Source: Streptomyces massasporeus
Lineage (GTDB): Bacteria > Actinomycetota > Actinomycetes > Streptomycetales > Streptomycetaceae
Direction of reading: 5' to 3'
NCBI RefSeq assembly: GCF_014648995.1
Contig: NZ_BMSE01000009.1
Span: 124,001 to 188,000, forward strand
DNA: 64,000 bases
The notes below the pieces were generated by a model, which was not told the origin of the DNA, made no database searches, and saw nothing but the letters and a program-made list of their open reading frames with translations. Within the stretch, counting starts at the first letter, position 1. The number at the start of each line of letters is the position of its first letter. Made by a program: the position numbers and the translations under genes. Below, piece by piece: positions 41,127 through 50,931 of the stretch.

Positions 41127-41651
41127 CTACTCTCCGTCAACCGTCCGGAGATCGAGGCGGTAGCAGTGCCCCGCCCGCTGCGAGGCCGGTGTCGTGAACG
41201 TCTCGGCGAGGCGCATCCCCAGGCGCTGGGTCACCGCGATGGAACGGCTGTTGCGGGCGTCGACCATCGCGACGACGCCCGGGACGCCACTGGCCCGCAT
41301 CCGCTCCAGCGTCTGCCGCGCGGCCGCGGTGACGTAGCCCTTGCCCCAGTGCTCCCGGCCCAGCCGCCAGCCGATCTCGATCTCGCCGGCCGGGCCCCAG
41401 GACCGCTCCCAGGGCTGGGCGCCGGTGAAGCCGATGACCTGCCCCGACTCGTCGAGCACGGTCCACAGGCAGAAGCCGAGCTCCGCGTCGTGCCGGCGCT
41501 GGCGGGCGGTGAGCTCCTCGTAGACCGAGAGTTCCGCGGCCCTGCCGCCCTGGTACTCCATGACGTCCGGGTCGTCGAAGATCCGGTGCCAGGCGAACGC
41601 GTCCTCGTGGGTGGGGACGCGAAGCCGCACAGCGGGGAGAGCTCGATTCAC
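41127..41651 (-). CDS. GNAT-family N-acetyltransferase (RimJ/RimL-like)
   Basis: 174 aa. The order VRLRVPTHEDAFAWHRIFDD, DESGQVIGFTGAQPWERS, EIEIGWRLGREHWGKGYVTA (acetyl-CoA-binding Arg/Gly region) and VDARNSRSIAVTQRLGMRL is typical of ribosomal-protein-type acetyltransferases. Substrate unknown. GTG 41651 starts it. It is divergent from menJ, with ~100 bases between. Confidence 0.9.
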   Translation of the reverse strand: MNRALPAVRLRVPTHEDAFAWHRIFDDPDVMEYQGGRAAELSVYEELTARQRRHDAELGFCLWTVLDESGQVIGFTGAQPWERSWGPAGEIEIGWRLGREHWGKGYVTAAARQTLERMRASGVPGVVAMVDARNSRSIAVTQRLGMRLAETFTTPASQRAGHCYRLDLRTVDGE

Positions 41652-41751
41652 GGAGGCAGCCCTTCAGCCGGGTGATGAATGCTGCTGCATAGACTGCCCA
41701 TGTCCAGTGCCGGTCGGCACGCAAGATTGACGAACTTGGGGAGATCCCGCC

Positions 41752-43044
41752 GTGACCGTCGTGACCGAGCCCCTCTCCGAGAACACCGCCGATGTGATCG
41801 TCGTGGGCGCGGGGCCGGCCGGCTCCACCACCGCCTACCACCTCGCCAAGGCCGGACTCGACGTCCTCCTGCTGGAGAAGACCGAGTTCCCCCGCGAGAA
41901 GGTCTGCGGCGACGGCCTCACCCCGCGTGCCGTCAAGCAGCTGGTGGCGATGGGCATCGACATCTCGGAAGAGGCGGGCTGGCTGCGCAACAAGGGCCTG
42001 CGCATCATCGGCGGCGGGGTGCGGCTCCAGCTCGACTGGCCGGATCTCGCCTCCTTCCCGGACTACGGCCTCGTCCGCAAGCGCGACGACTTCGACGAGC
42101 AGCTCGCCCGGAACGCCCAGAAGGCCGGCGCCCGGCTCTTCGAGCGGTGCAACGTGGGCGCGCCGATCCTCGACGAGCGCACGGGCCGCATCACCGGGGT
42201 GCACGCCAAGCTCGGTGAGGAGAAGCGCGAGGTCACCTTCCGGGCGCCGCTCGTCGTGGCCGCCGACGGCAACTCCACCCGGCTGTCCCTGGCGATGGGC
42301 CTGCACCGCCGCGAGGACCGCCCGATGGGCGTGGCCGTGCGCACGTACTTCACCAGCCCGCGCCACGAGGACGACTACCTGGAGTCCTGGCTGGAGCTGT
42401 GGGACCGCCGCGGCGCCGAGGACCGCCTGCTGCCCGGCTACGGCTGGATCTTCGGCATGGGCGACGGCACGTCGAACGTCGGCCTCGGCGTCCTCAACAC
42501 CTCCGACTCCTTCAAGGAGCTGGACTGGCGCGAGGTCCTGAAGGCCTGGTGCGCGTCCATGCCGGAGGACTGGGGCTACACCCCCGACAATATGACCGGC
42601 CCGATCCGCGGCGCCGCGCTCCCGATGGCCTTCAACCGCCAGCCGCACTACACCAAGGGCCTGCTGCTCGTCGGCGACGCCGGCGGCCTGGTGAACCCCT
42701 TCAACGGCGAGGGCATCGCCTACGCCATGGAGTCCGGCCAGATCGCCGCCGACGTCATCGTCCAGGCCCACGCCCGGCCGACCCCGGCGAGCCGCGAACT
42801 GGCCCTCCAGCGCTACCCGCGCGTCCTGAAGGACACCTACGGCGGCTATTACACGCTCGGCCGCGCCTTCGTGAAGCTCATCGGCAACCCGAAGGTCATG
42901 CAGATCGCGGCCCAGCGGGGTCTCACGCACCCGATGCTGATGAAGTTCACGCTGAAGCTCCTCGCGAACCTCACCGACCCGACGGGCGGCGACGCGATGG
43001 ACCGCATCATCAACGGGCTGAGCAGGGTGGCCCCGAAGGCCTGA
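41752..43044 (+). CDS. menJ: Menaquinone reductase (geranylgeranyl reductase family), MenJ-like
   Basis: 430 aa FAD protein. DVIVVGAGPAGSTTAYHLAK is the dinucleotide-binding site, FPREKVCGDGLTPRAVKQL is the family signature, and LLVGDAGGLVNPFNGEGIAY is the second FAD motif. Such proteins saturate a double bond in the menaquinone side chain, as MenJ does in mycobacteria; this assignment is by family and by its place near mqnC, menG and nuo. GTG 41752 has GGGGAG upstream. It converges with def across a hairpin. Confidence 0.85.
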   Translation: MTVVTEPLSENTADVIVVGAGPAGSTTAYHLAKAGLDVLLLEKTEFPREKVCGDGLTPRAVKQLVAMGIDISEEAGWLRNKGLRIIGGGVRLQLDWPDLASFPDYGLVRKRDDFDEQLARNAQKAGARLFERCNVGAPILDERTGRITGVHAKLGEEKREVTFRAPLVVAADGNSTRLSLAMGLHRREDRPMGVAVRTYFTSPRHEDDYLESWLELWDRRGAEDRLLPGYGWIFGMGDGTSNVGLGVLNTSDSFKELDWREVLKAWCASMPEDWGYTPDNMTGPIRGAALPMAFNRQPHYTKGLLLVGDAGGLVNPFNGEGIAYAMESGQIAADVIVQAHARPTPASRELALQRYPRVLKDTYGGYYTLGRAFVKLIGNPKVMQIAAQRGLTHPMLMKFTLKLLANLTDPTGGDAMDRIINGLSRVAPKA

Positions 43045-43083
43045 TCGAACCGGCGGCCCCGGCGGGCTGCCGGCTTGCGCCGA

Positions 43084-43119
43084 CACCACGGGCCGAGCGG
43101 GAAGCCGCCTCCCGTGGTG
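43084..43119. terminator. Hairpin between menJ and def
   Basis: CACCACGGG (43084-43092) pairs with CCCGTGGTG (43111-43119) around an 18-base loop. It lies between the convergent stops of menJ and def, so it can act as a bidirectional terminator. Confidence 0.65.
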
Positions 43120-43131
43120 CCGGCGGTCCGA

Positions 43132-43758
43132 TCAGGCGTTCAACGCCGCGATGTTGGCGGCCCGGCGTGCGTACACCGACTCCCGCCGGTCCGCCGTCTG
43201 CCGCAGCGCGGCCTTCCGCTCCCGCGCGGAGAGCCGGTCCAGGTAGAGCTGTCCGTCGCAGTGATCGGCCTCGTGGGCGAGGCAGCGGGCGAAGTACCCG
43301 GTGCCCTCGATCACGAGCGGCTCGCCGTCCCGGTCGACGCCGCGCACCACGGCCCGGTCCGGACGCGGCACGTCCATGGTGGCGCCCGGCACGGAGAGGC
43401 AGCCCTCCGCCTCGTCGAGGAGCCTCCTGCGCGAGGCGTCGAGCGGATCCAGGACCGGGTTGACGATGTGCCCGACGTGCCGCACCCCGTCGTCGTCCGG
43501 ACAGTCGTACACGAACACCCGCAGATCGACCCCGACCTGGTTCGCCGCGAGCCCGGCCCCGTCCGCGGCGTACATGGTCAGGAACATGTCGGCGATGAGC
43601 GCGGCGAGGTCCGGACCGAACTCGGTGACGTCCCGGCACGGCTTGTGCAGGACCTCCTCGCCGGCCTCGGTGATGCGCCGGACCTTCCCCCGCCGGGCCT
43701 CGGGCGCGAGCCGCGGGTACGAGTCGACGGGCCGTCCCTGCACGAAGACGCTTGGCAT
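43132..43758 (-). CDS. def: Peptide deformylase
   Basis: 208 aa. All three metal motifs are present: GAGLAANQVG, EGCLSVPG and HEADHCDGQL. It removes the formyl group from nascent proteins in the cytoplasm. ATG 43758 has GGGAG upstream and gives MPSVFVQGRPVDSYPRLAPE, an N-terminal extension before the usual domain. A longer frame reaching 43884 is not supported. It is likely one of several deformylases in such a genome. Confidence 0.92.
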   Translation of the reverse strand: MPSVFVQGRPVDSYPRLAPEARRGKVRRITEAGEEVLHKPCRDVTEFGPDLAALIADMFLTMYAADGAGLAANQVGVDLRVFVYDCPDDDGVRHVGHIVNPVLDPLDASRRRLLDEAEGCLSVPGATMDVPRPDRAVVRGVDRDGEPLVIEGTGYFARCLAHEADHCDGQLYLDRLSARERKAALRQTADRRESVYARRAANIAALNA

Positions 43759-44138
43759 CGGTTGTCTCCCTGTGATGGTGCCGTGGTGGCGGGAGAGCGG
43801 GCTTCCGGCATCGGGAGCCCTCCCCGCCCTTCGGCACTCATCACAACAGAACACCCGGACCGGCCCCAGGAGCAGTCCGGTCACGCGGGGCGGCCGGCGT
43901 CAACGCCCGGCCAGGCCGTGACAATTCGGGCGCAAGGTGCCGGAGTGACGGGGGCGCACGGACGGGCCGCGATGAGGGGTGGCCCCAGAAGGGCCCTGAA
44001 GGGCCCTGGAGCGGCCCGGAGCCGGGCCGAGAGGGTTACGGGGCCTGGACGGCCCCGGACAGGCCGGGAGGGCCGATGCCTCACCACGGCAACGACCCTC
44101 GAGCCCGAACGTACGGATGTGTCAGACGACGTGTGACG
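43759..44138. other. GC-rich intergenic region with short repeats
   Basis: 380 bases with no convincing gene. GGGCCCTGAAGGGCCCTG and GGCCCGGAGCCGGGCC lie near 43987-44030, followed by GGGCCTGGACGGCCCCGG. These could fold as strong hairpins ending the NlpC/P60 transcript. The left part carries the def promoter. Confidence 0.5.
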
Positions 44139-44939
44139 TCAGAGGACGCGCACCGCGCCCGACGCCGGGTAGCCCGACAGGTCCTGGATGACGACGCCCT
44201 TGGACGGGTTGGCCGCGTCCAGGTACTGGCCGTTCCCGATGTAGACACCCACGTGGTACGCGGAGCCCTTGCCACCCCAGTACAGGATGTCGCCGACCTG
44301 GACGCTGGACAGCGGCACGTCCGTGCCGGCCATCGACTGGTCCTGCGAGACGCGCGGCAGATCCACACCAACCTGCTTGTACGCGGCCTGCACGAGGGAG
44401 GAGCAGTCCCAGGCGTTGGGACCGGTGGCGCCCATGACGTAGGCGTCGCCCACCTGGGCCTTGAGGAACGCGATGACCGTCGCGACGCTGCCGCTGGCGG
44501 GGGCCGACACGGACGTCGAGGTGGACGCGGAGGCGGAGAGGGTGGTGCGCTCGGCGCTGCGCGTGGCGCGCTCGGCGGCGGCCTTGCGGGCGGCCTCGGC
44601 GGCCTTCTTCTTGGCCTCCGCCTTCTTCGCCGCGGCGAGGTCCTTCTTGGCCTCCGCGGCGGCCTTGGCGGCGGCCGCGTCACGCTCGGCGCGCAGCTCG
44701 TAGTTCGCGGCGGTCTGCTGGGTCGCGGCCGCGGACTGGGCGACCTGAGCGGACAGGTCGGCCGTCAGGGTGGGCAGTTCGATGGTCTGCGTCACCGGCT
44801 CGGCGGCGCTCGCCGAGGCCGAGGCACCTGCCGCCGCCATGCTGAGGACGCCACCGGCAACTCCGGCACGCACGGCGATCGAAGAGGTCGCGCTGCGGCG
44901 GGGTTTCCGGTGGCTGCGTATGTGAGCGGTGTGGGACAT
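44139..44939 (-). CDS. Secreted NlpC/P60 cell-wall endopeptidase
   Basis: ~266 aa. Basic N-terminus (MSHTAHIRSHRKPRRSATSS), a signal-like hydrophobic stretch, then a long Ala/Lys/Glu coiled coil (~residues 75-150). The C-terminal NlpC/P60 domain has the catalytic Cys in NAWDCSSLVQAAYK and the His in SAYHVGVYIGNGQYL, with PRVSQDQSMAG between. It cleaves peptide links of peptidoglycan. Start is uncertain: ATG 44939 is chosen, but ATG 44969 and beyond are in frame. It is divergent from nuo across a 750-base region. Confidence 0.88.
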   Translation of the reverse strand: MSHTAHIRSHRKPRRSATSSIAVRAGVAGGVLSMAAAGASASASAAEPVTQTIELPTLTADLSAQVAQSAAATQQTAANYELRAERDAAAAKAAAEAKKDLAAAKKAEAKKKAAEAARKAAAERATRSAERTTLSASASTSTSVSAPASGSVATVIAFLKAQVGDAYVMGATGPNAWDCSSLVQAAYKQVGVDLPRVSQDQSMAGTDVPLSSVQVGDILYWGGKGSAYHVGVYIGNGQYLDAANPSKGVVIQDLSGYPASGAVRVL

Positions 44940-45179
44940 GGGAATAACCGGTACCAGGGGCTCCTTCATATCTTCAAGAAACGTGTGCTGCGCCACAGTT
45001 GTTCATCCGGGCCCTCAAAACCCCCGAACGAGGCCCTTTATTGACGCCGTAACGGACATTGCGGGCGGCCCGTGACCGGGCTGTGATCACGGTGTTTGAT
45101 CAATACGCCCGAATTGCCCCGCGCCTACCATCGGTTGGCTTGATTGGCCAAGCCCCGTTCTCATGGGTCTCTCATCAAT

Positions 45180-45193
45180 GTGACGGAGGTCAC
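45180..45193. promoter_or_regulatory. Crp-like palindrome GTGACGGAGGTCAC
   Basis: A perfect GTGA-N6-TCAC palindrome, the general Crp-type site. It is ~240 bases upstream of the NlpC/P60 start and ~510 before nuoA. Which gene it serves is unclear. Confidence 0.5.
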
Positions 45194-45568
45194 GGAACGG
45201 CTGCCCCGCCGGTCGCGTCCCGGCGCGTAGATCACGGCAGGGTCACGACCTCGCGAAGATCGTGAACGCGTGCACGCGTCCACACTCCGCCTCGCATGTC
45301 CCCTGATGTGTGAACGCGCCTCTATCAAGAGATCAAGTCCATCACCAATTTGCATGCAAGAGAACCCTCTTGATATTGAGACGACCCCTCCGGCCTGCAC
45401 TGACGAGCCAAAATGTCACCTCTCGTGATCACTCGGACGCTTCGCGTGTGAAGATCACCGCTCATCCGACTTCATGATCGATCGCCAGGTGGTGGAGATC
45501 ACAAAGGTTGAGTAATACCCCGTGTCGCAGATCACAGAGCGTCGGGCATAAGATGCACGCGGTTGGGC

Positions 45569-45586
45569 TTGTGACCTGCTTCACAT
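45569..45586. promoter_or_regulatory. Rex operator candidate upstream of nuoA
   Basis: TTGTGACCTGCTTCACAT matches the Rex consensus TTGTGAA-N4-TTCACAA at 12 of 14 defined positions. Rex is the NADH/NAD+-sensing repressor of actinobacteria and is known to control nuo in S. coelicolor. The site is centred ~116 bases before the nuoA start. It also fits GTGA-N6-TCAC, so Crp binding cannot be ruled out. Confidence 0.75.
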
Positions 45587-45693
45587 GTTCCCGATCTTCG
45601 CCGGGGCGGGCGGGGTTCGAGGGACAGGTGGGGCGGGCGTGAGCCCGACGCAAACCGCCAGCAGTCAGTGCCGACTGAGAGGAGCGAGGAGCG

Positions 45694-46053
45694 GTGAACG
45701 CTTATGCGCCCATCCTCGTACTGGGAGCCCTCGGGGCAGGCTTTGCGATCTTCTCCGTGGTCATGGCCACGTTGATCGGGCCCAAGCGGTACAACCGGGC
45801 CAAGCTCGAGGCCTACGAGTGCGGTATCGAGCCGACCCCCACGCCGGCCGGCGGCGGGCGCTTCCCCATCAAGTACTACCTGACGGCGATGCTCTTCATC
45901 ATTTTCGATATCGAGATCGTCTTCCTCTACCCCTGGGCCGTCACCTTCGACGCCCTGGGGATCTTCGGGCTCGTGGAGATGCTGCTCTTCGTGCTCACCG
46001 TCTTCGTCGCGTACGCGTACGTATGGCGGCGCGGCGGCCTGGAATGGGACTGA
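45694..46053 (+). CDS. nuoA: NADH-quinone oxidoreductase subunit A
   Basis: 119 aa with three membrane helices. Landmarks: the loop YECGIEPTPTPAGGGRFPIK (with the conserved Cys), YYLTAMLFIIFDIEIVFLYP and a final helix before RRGGLEWD. It helps form the quinone-site entrance of complex I. GTG 45694 has GAGGAGCGAGGAG before it. First gene of the 14-gene operon; 13 bases precede nuoB. Confidence 0.95.
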   Translation: MNAYAPILVLGALGAGFAIFSVVMATLIGPKRYNRAKLEAYECGIEPTPTPAGGGRFPIKYYLTAMLFIIFDIEIVFLYPWAVTFDALGIFGLVEMLLFVLTVFVAYAYVWRRGGLEWD

Positions 46054-46066
46054 GGGGCCACACGTC

Positions 46067-46617
<551 letters not shown>

Positions 46618-46621
<4 letters not shown>

Positions 46622-47358
46622 GCGACGCGAACGGCAACGGGGTCAACCCCGAGAAGGACCTCTCCGCGGAGAACCTCCCGGGCCAGCGCGGCCAGGGCGG
46701 TGAGGAGATCCGCGTCCAGCGCGGCATGTTCGGCGCCAACAACGGCGGAGACACCTCCGGCTACGGCGGCCTGGTCCGCTCGGTCCGGCTCCCGGGACCG
46801 GCGAGCCGCCCCTACGGCGGATGGTTCGACGAGGTCGCCGACGAGCTCGAGGGCGCGCTGGAGGAGCAGGGCCTGGTCCCCGCCAACGCCATCGAGAAGA
46901 CGGTCGTCGACCGCGACGAGCTGACCTTCCACATCGAGCGCGAACACCTCGTCCGCGTCGCCCGCACCCTGCGCGACGACCCGGCCCTGCGCTTCGAGCT
47001 GTGCACCGGCGTCAGCGGCGTGCACTACCCGAACGACAAGGGCCGCGAGCTGCACGCCGTCTACCACCTGCGCTCGATCACCCACAACCGGCTGATCCGC
47101 CTGGAGGTCAGCGCCCCCGACAGCGACCCGCACATCCCGTCGCTGTTCGAGGTCTATCCGACGAACGACTGGCACGAGCGCGAGACGTACGACTTCTTCG
47201 GAATCGTCTTCGACGGCCACCCCGCCCTGACGCGGATCATGATGCCGGACGACTGGCAGGGCTTCCCGCAGCGCAAGGACTACCCCCTCGGCGGCATCCC
47301 CGTCGAGTACAAGGGCGCCCAGATCCCGGCTCCGGACCAGCGGAGGTCGTACTCATGA
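46618..47358 (+). CDS. nuoC: NADH-quinone oxidoreductase subunit C
   Basis: 246 aa. The first ~50 residues are a Gly/Asn-rich extension (SDANGNGVNPEKDLSAENLP). The core has LRSITHNRLIRLEV, SLFEVYPTNDWHERETYDFF and the conserved ending RRSYS. It belongs to the peripheral arm. GTG 46618 overlaps the nuoB stop and its own stop overlaps the nuoD ATG. Confidence 0.95.
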
Positions 47359-48677
47359 GCACTTCCCACGCCTCCCCTCGGGAGACGACCGAGGGCACCG
47401 TCTACACGGTCACCGGCGGCGACTGGGACGAGGTCGTCCAGTCCGCGGCCCGCGCCGACGACGAGCGCATCGTCGTCAACATGGGCCCGCAGCACCCGTC
47501 CACCCACGGCGTGCTCCGTCTGATCCTGGAGATCGACGGCGAGACCGTCACCGAGGCCCGCTGCGGAATCGGTTACCTGCACACCGGCATCGAGAAGAAC
47601 CTCGAGTACCGGACGTGGACGCAGGGCACCACCTTCGTGACGCGCATGGACTACCTGACGCCGTTCTTCAACGAGACGGCGTACTGCCTCGGCGTCGAGA
47701 AGCTCCTCGGCATCGAGGACCAGATCCCGGACCGCGCCTCGATCATCCGCGTGCTCCTGATGGAGCTGAACCGCCTCTCCTCGCACCTGGTGTGCATCGC
47801 CACCGGCGGCATGGAGCTCGGCGCGACCACGATCATGATCTACGGCTTTCGTGATCGTGAACTCATTCTCGATATCTACGAGCTGATCACCGGCCTGCGG
47901 ATGAACCACGCGTACATCCGCCCCGGCGGACTCGCCCAGGACCTGCCGCCCGGCGCGGTGGACCAGATCCGCGAGTTCGTGAAGAAGATGAAGAAGAACC
48001 TCCCGGAGTACGACAAGCTCGCCACCGGGAACCCCATCTTCAAGGCGCGTATGCAGGACGTCGGCTATCTCGACCTGGCCGGCTGCATGGCCCTCGGCGC
48101 GACGGGCCCGATCCTGCGCTCCACCGGCCTGCCGCACGACCTGCGCAAGGCGCAGCCGTACTGCGGCTACGAGACGTACGACTTCGAGATCCCGACCGCC
48201 GACACCTGCGACTCCTACGGCCGCTTCCTCATCCGGCTGGAGGAGATGCGCCAGTCCCTCCGGATCGTCGAGCAGTGCCTGGACCGGCTCCAGCCCGGCC
48301 CGGTCATGGTCGCCGACAAGAAGATCGCCTGGCCGGCCCAGCTCGCCCTGGGCCCCGACGGCCTCGGCAACTCCCTCGACCACATCAAGAAGATCATGGG
48401 CACCTCCATGGAAGCCCTGATCCACCACTTCAAGCTGGTCACCGAGGGCTTCCGCGTCCCGCCGGGACAGACGTACACGGCGGTCGAGTCGCCCAAGGGC
48501 GAACTCGGGGTGCACGTCGTCTCCGACGGCGGCACCCGCCCCTACCGGGTCCACTTCCGGGACCCGTCCTTCACCAACCTTCAGGCCATGGCTGCGATGT
48601 GCGAGGGCGGCCAGGTCGCCGACGTCATCGTCGCCGTCGCGTCCATCGACCCCGTGATGGGAGGCGTCGACCGGTGA
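47355..48677 (+). CDS. nuoD: NADH-quinone oxidoreductase subunit D
   Basis: 440 aa. Signature MGPQHPSTHGVLRLILEIDG near residue 45, then GYLHTGIEKN, TRMDYLTPF and the ending DPVMGGVDR. It forms the quinone chamber with NuoB. ATG 47355 and the nuoE GTG both overlap neighbouring stops (4 bases), so translation is coupled. Confidence 0.97.
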   Translation: MSTSHASPRETTEGTVYTVTGGDWDEVVQSAARADDERIVVNMGPQHPSTHGVLRLILEIDGETVTEARCGIGYLHTGIEKNLEYRTWTQGTTFVTRMDYLTPFFNETAYCLGVEKLLGIEDQIPDRASIIRVLLMELNRLSSHLVCIATGGMELGATTIMIYGFRDRELILDIYELITGLRMNHAYIRPGGLAQDLPPGAVDQIREFVKKMKKNLPEYDKLATGNPIFKARMQDVGYLDLAGCMALGATGPILRSTGLPHDLRKAQPYCGYETYDFEIPTADTCDSYGRFLIRLEEMRQSLRIVEQCLDRLQPGPVMVADKKIAWPAQLALGPDGLGNSLDHIKKIMGTSMEALIHHFKLVTEGFRVPPGQTYTAVESPKGELGVHVVSDGGTRPYRVHFRDPSFTNLQAMAAMCEGGQVADVIVAVASIDPVMGGVDR

Positions 48678-49585
48678 CCACATCGTCTTCCGAGCGGGGC
48701 GTCAGCCTGGGCATGCCCGAACTGCCCGCCCCTGCCTACCCGGACGACGTCCGGGCCCGTCTGGAGACGGACGCGCGCGAGATCATCGCCCGCTACCCCG
48801 ACTCCCGGTCCGCCCTGCTGCCGCTGCTGCACCTCGTGCAGGCGGAGGAGGGGCACGTCACCCGCACCGGCATGCGGTTCTGCGCGGACGTGCTCGGCCT
48901 GACTACGGCCGAGGTCACCGCGGTCGCCACCTTCTACACCATGTACCGCCGCCGCCCGAGCGGCGACTACCAGGTGGGGGTGTGCACCAACACCCTGTGT
49001 GCCGTCATGGGCGGGGACGCGATCTTCGAGGAGCTCCAGGAGCACCTCGGCGTCGGCAACGGCGAGACCACCGGCGACGGCAAGGTCACCCTGGAGCACA
49101 TCGAGTGCAACGCGGCCTGCGACTTCGCGCCCGTCGTGATGGTCAACTGGGAGTTCTTCGACAACCAGACCCCGGCCAGCGCCAAGAGCCTCGTCGACGA
49201 CCTGCGCGCGGGACGGCCGGTCACGCCCACCCGCGGCGCGCGCATGTGCACCTTCAAGGAGACCGCCCGGATCCTGGCCGGCTTCCCCGACGAGCGGGAC
49301 GGTGCCGTGGAGTCCGGCGGAAGCGCGGGACCCGCTTCCCTGATCGGCCTGAAGCTCGCCAAGGGGGAGGCCTCTCCCGCCCGCGTGGTGCACCCGCGCG
49401 GTGAGGCGGCCCGGACCGGGGCACCGCACGAGCCGTCACCGACCGAGCACCTGAGCTCGCACGACGCGCCGCAGGACACATCGGCCTCCGACCCTTCCCA
49501 CCCGTCGCCCCCCACCGCCCCTGATGGAGGGGCTTCGCCCCGCCCCGCTGATACGGCCGGGCCCACCGCCGAGGAGGGGGAGTGA
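48674..49585 (+). CDS. nuoE: NADH-quinone oxidoreductase subunit E
   Basis: 303 aa, longer than the usual ~160-240. The 2Fe-2S ligands are in GVCTNTLCAVMGG and ECNAACDFAP. Residues ~200-303 are an extra tail, first with ARMCTFKETARILAGF and then low-complexity Pro/Ser/Thr/His. It delivers electrons from NADH with NuoF. GTG 48674 overlaps the nuoD stop; its TGA overlaps the nuoF ATG. Confidence 0.93.
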   Translation: MTTSSSERGVSLGMPELPAPAYPDDVRARLETDAREIIARYPDSRSALLPLLHLVQAEEGHVTRTGMRFCADVLGLTTAEVTAVATFYTMYRRRPSGDYQVGVCTNTLCAVMGGDAIFEELQEHLGVGNGETTGDGKVTLEHIECNAACDFAPVVMVNWEFFDNQTPASAKSLVDDLRAGRPVTPTRGARMCTFKETARILAGFPDERDGAVESGGSAGPASLIGLKLAKGEASPARVVHPRGEAARTGAPHEPSPTEHLSSHDAPQDTSASDPSHPSPPTAPDGGASPRPADTAGPTAEEGE

Positions 49586-50931
49586 TGACCTTGGCACCCG
49601 AGCTGAAAGACACCAGCCCCGAGAAGCTGCTCGCACCGGTGCTGTCGGCCTTCTGGGACGAGGACAAGTCCTGGACGCTGGACGTGTACCGCAGGCACGA
49701 CGGCTACGAGGGGCTGCGCAAGGCGCTCGCCATGTCGCCGGACGACGTGATCGCGTACGTCAAGGACTCCGGTCTGCGCGGGCGCGGCGGCGCGGGATTC
49801 CCCACCGGGATGAAGTGGCAGTTCATTCCCCAGGGGGACGGAAAGCCGCACTATCTCGTTGTCAACGCCGACGAGTCGGAGCCGGGGACGTGCAAGGACA
49901 TCCCGCTCCTCTTCGCGAACCCGCACAGCCTCATCGAGGGCATGATCATCGCGTGTTACGCCATCAGGTCGTCGCACGCCTTCATCTATCTGCGTGGTGA
50001 AGTCGTCCCCGTGCTGCGGCGGTTGCACTCCGCCGTGCGCGAGGCGTACGAGGCCGGCTTCCTCGGCGAGAACATCCAGGGCAGCGGACTCGACCTCGAC
50101 ATCACCGTGCACGCGGGCGCGGGCGCGTACATCTGCGGTGAGGAGACCGCACTGCTCGACTCGCTCGAAGGCCGCCGGGGCCAGCCGCGGCTTCGTCCCC
50201 CCTTCCCCGCCGTCGCGGGCCTCTACGCGTGCCCGACTGTGGTGAACAACGTCGAATCGATCGCGTCGGTTCCCGCGATCATGCAGCGGGGCAAGGAATG
50301 GTTCCGGTCGATGGGGAGTGAGAAGTCGCCCGGCTTCACGCTCTACTCCCTCTCCGGCCATGTCGCCGGCCCCGGCCAGTACGAGGCGCCGCTCGGGATC
50401 ACGCTCCGCCAGCTCCTCGACATGAGCGGCGGGATGCGCCCCGGGCACCGCCTCAAGTTCTGGACGCCGGGCGGCTCCTCGACGCCGATGTTCACCGACG
50501 AGCACCTCGACGTCCCCCTCGACTACGAAGGGGTGGGCGCCGCGGGTTCCATGCTCGGCACCAAAGCCCTCCAGTGCTTCGACGAGACGACCTGCGTGGT
50601 CCGAGCCGTCACCCGCTGGACCGAGTTCTACGCCCACGAGTCCTGCGGCAAGTGCACGCCCTGCCGCGAAGGGACCTACTGGCTCGTGCAGTTGCTGCGC
50701 GACATCGAGGCCGGCAAGGGACAGATGTCCGACCTCGACAAGCTGAACGACATCGCCGACAACATCAACGGCAAGTCCTTCTGCGCCCTCGGCGACGGCG
50801 CCGCCTCGCCGATCTTCTCCTCGCTCAAGTACTTCCGCGAGGAGTACGAGCAGCACATCACGGGCCGGGGCTGCCCCTTCGACCCGGCCAAGTCGACGGC
50901 CTGGGCCGACCGCACGGAGGTGAACGCATGA
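49585..50931 (+). CDS. nuoF: NADH-quinone oxidoreductase subunit F (NADH/FMN)
   Basis: 448 aa. NADH/FMN-binding motif GRGGAGFPTGMKW, the FMN region VVNADESEPGTCKD, and 4Fe-4S ligands ESCGKCTPCREGTYWL plus a later Cys in KSFCALGDGA. It oxidises NADH. ATG 49585 follows GAGGAGGGGGAG; a GTG one codon earlier is also possible. Its stop overlaps nuoG by 4 bases. Confidence 0.97.
   Translation: MTLAPELKDTSPEKLLAPVLSAFWDEDKSWTLDVYRRHDGYEGLRKALAMSPDDVIAYVKDSGLRGRGGAGFPTGMKWQFIPQGDGKPHYLVVNADESEPGTCKDIPLLFANPHSLIEGMIIACYAIRSSHAFIYLRGEVVPVLRRLHSAVREAYEAGFLGENIQGSGLDLDITVHAGAGAYICGEETALLDSLEGRRGQPRLRPPFPAVAGLYACPTVVNNVESIASVPAIMQRGKEWFRSMGSEKSPGFTLYSLSGHVAGPGQYEAPLGITLRQLLDMSGGMRPGHRLKFWTPGGSSTPMFTDEHLDVPLDYEGVGAAGSMLGTKALQCFDETTCVVRAVTRWTEFYAHESCGKCTPCREGTYWLVQLLRDIEAGKGQMSDLDKLNDIADNINGKSFCALGDGAASPIFSSLKYFREEYEQHITGRGCPFDPAKSTAWADRTEVNA

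Larger units (their letters stand above)
44940..45693. other. Long regulatory region between NlpC/P60 gene and nuoA
   Basis: About 750 bases without a convincing gene and with lower GC than the flanks. It contains many GTGA/TCAC half-sites, two of which form good palindromes (described separately). A further half-site is TGTGAACGCG near 45309-45318. I looked for a ydaO-type (cyclic di-AMP) leader before the NlpC/P60 gene and did not recognise one. Confidence 0.6.

Noticed and set aside
44940..45100. Possible ydaO (cyclic di-AMP) riboswitch before the NlpC/P60 gene
   Set aside because: Such riboswitches precede many Streptomyces wall hydrolases, but I could not find the conserved blocks in the leader sequence here.
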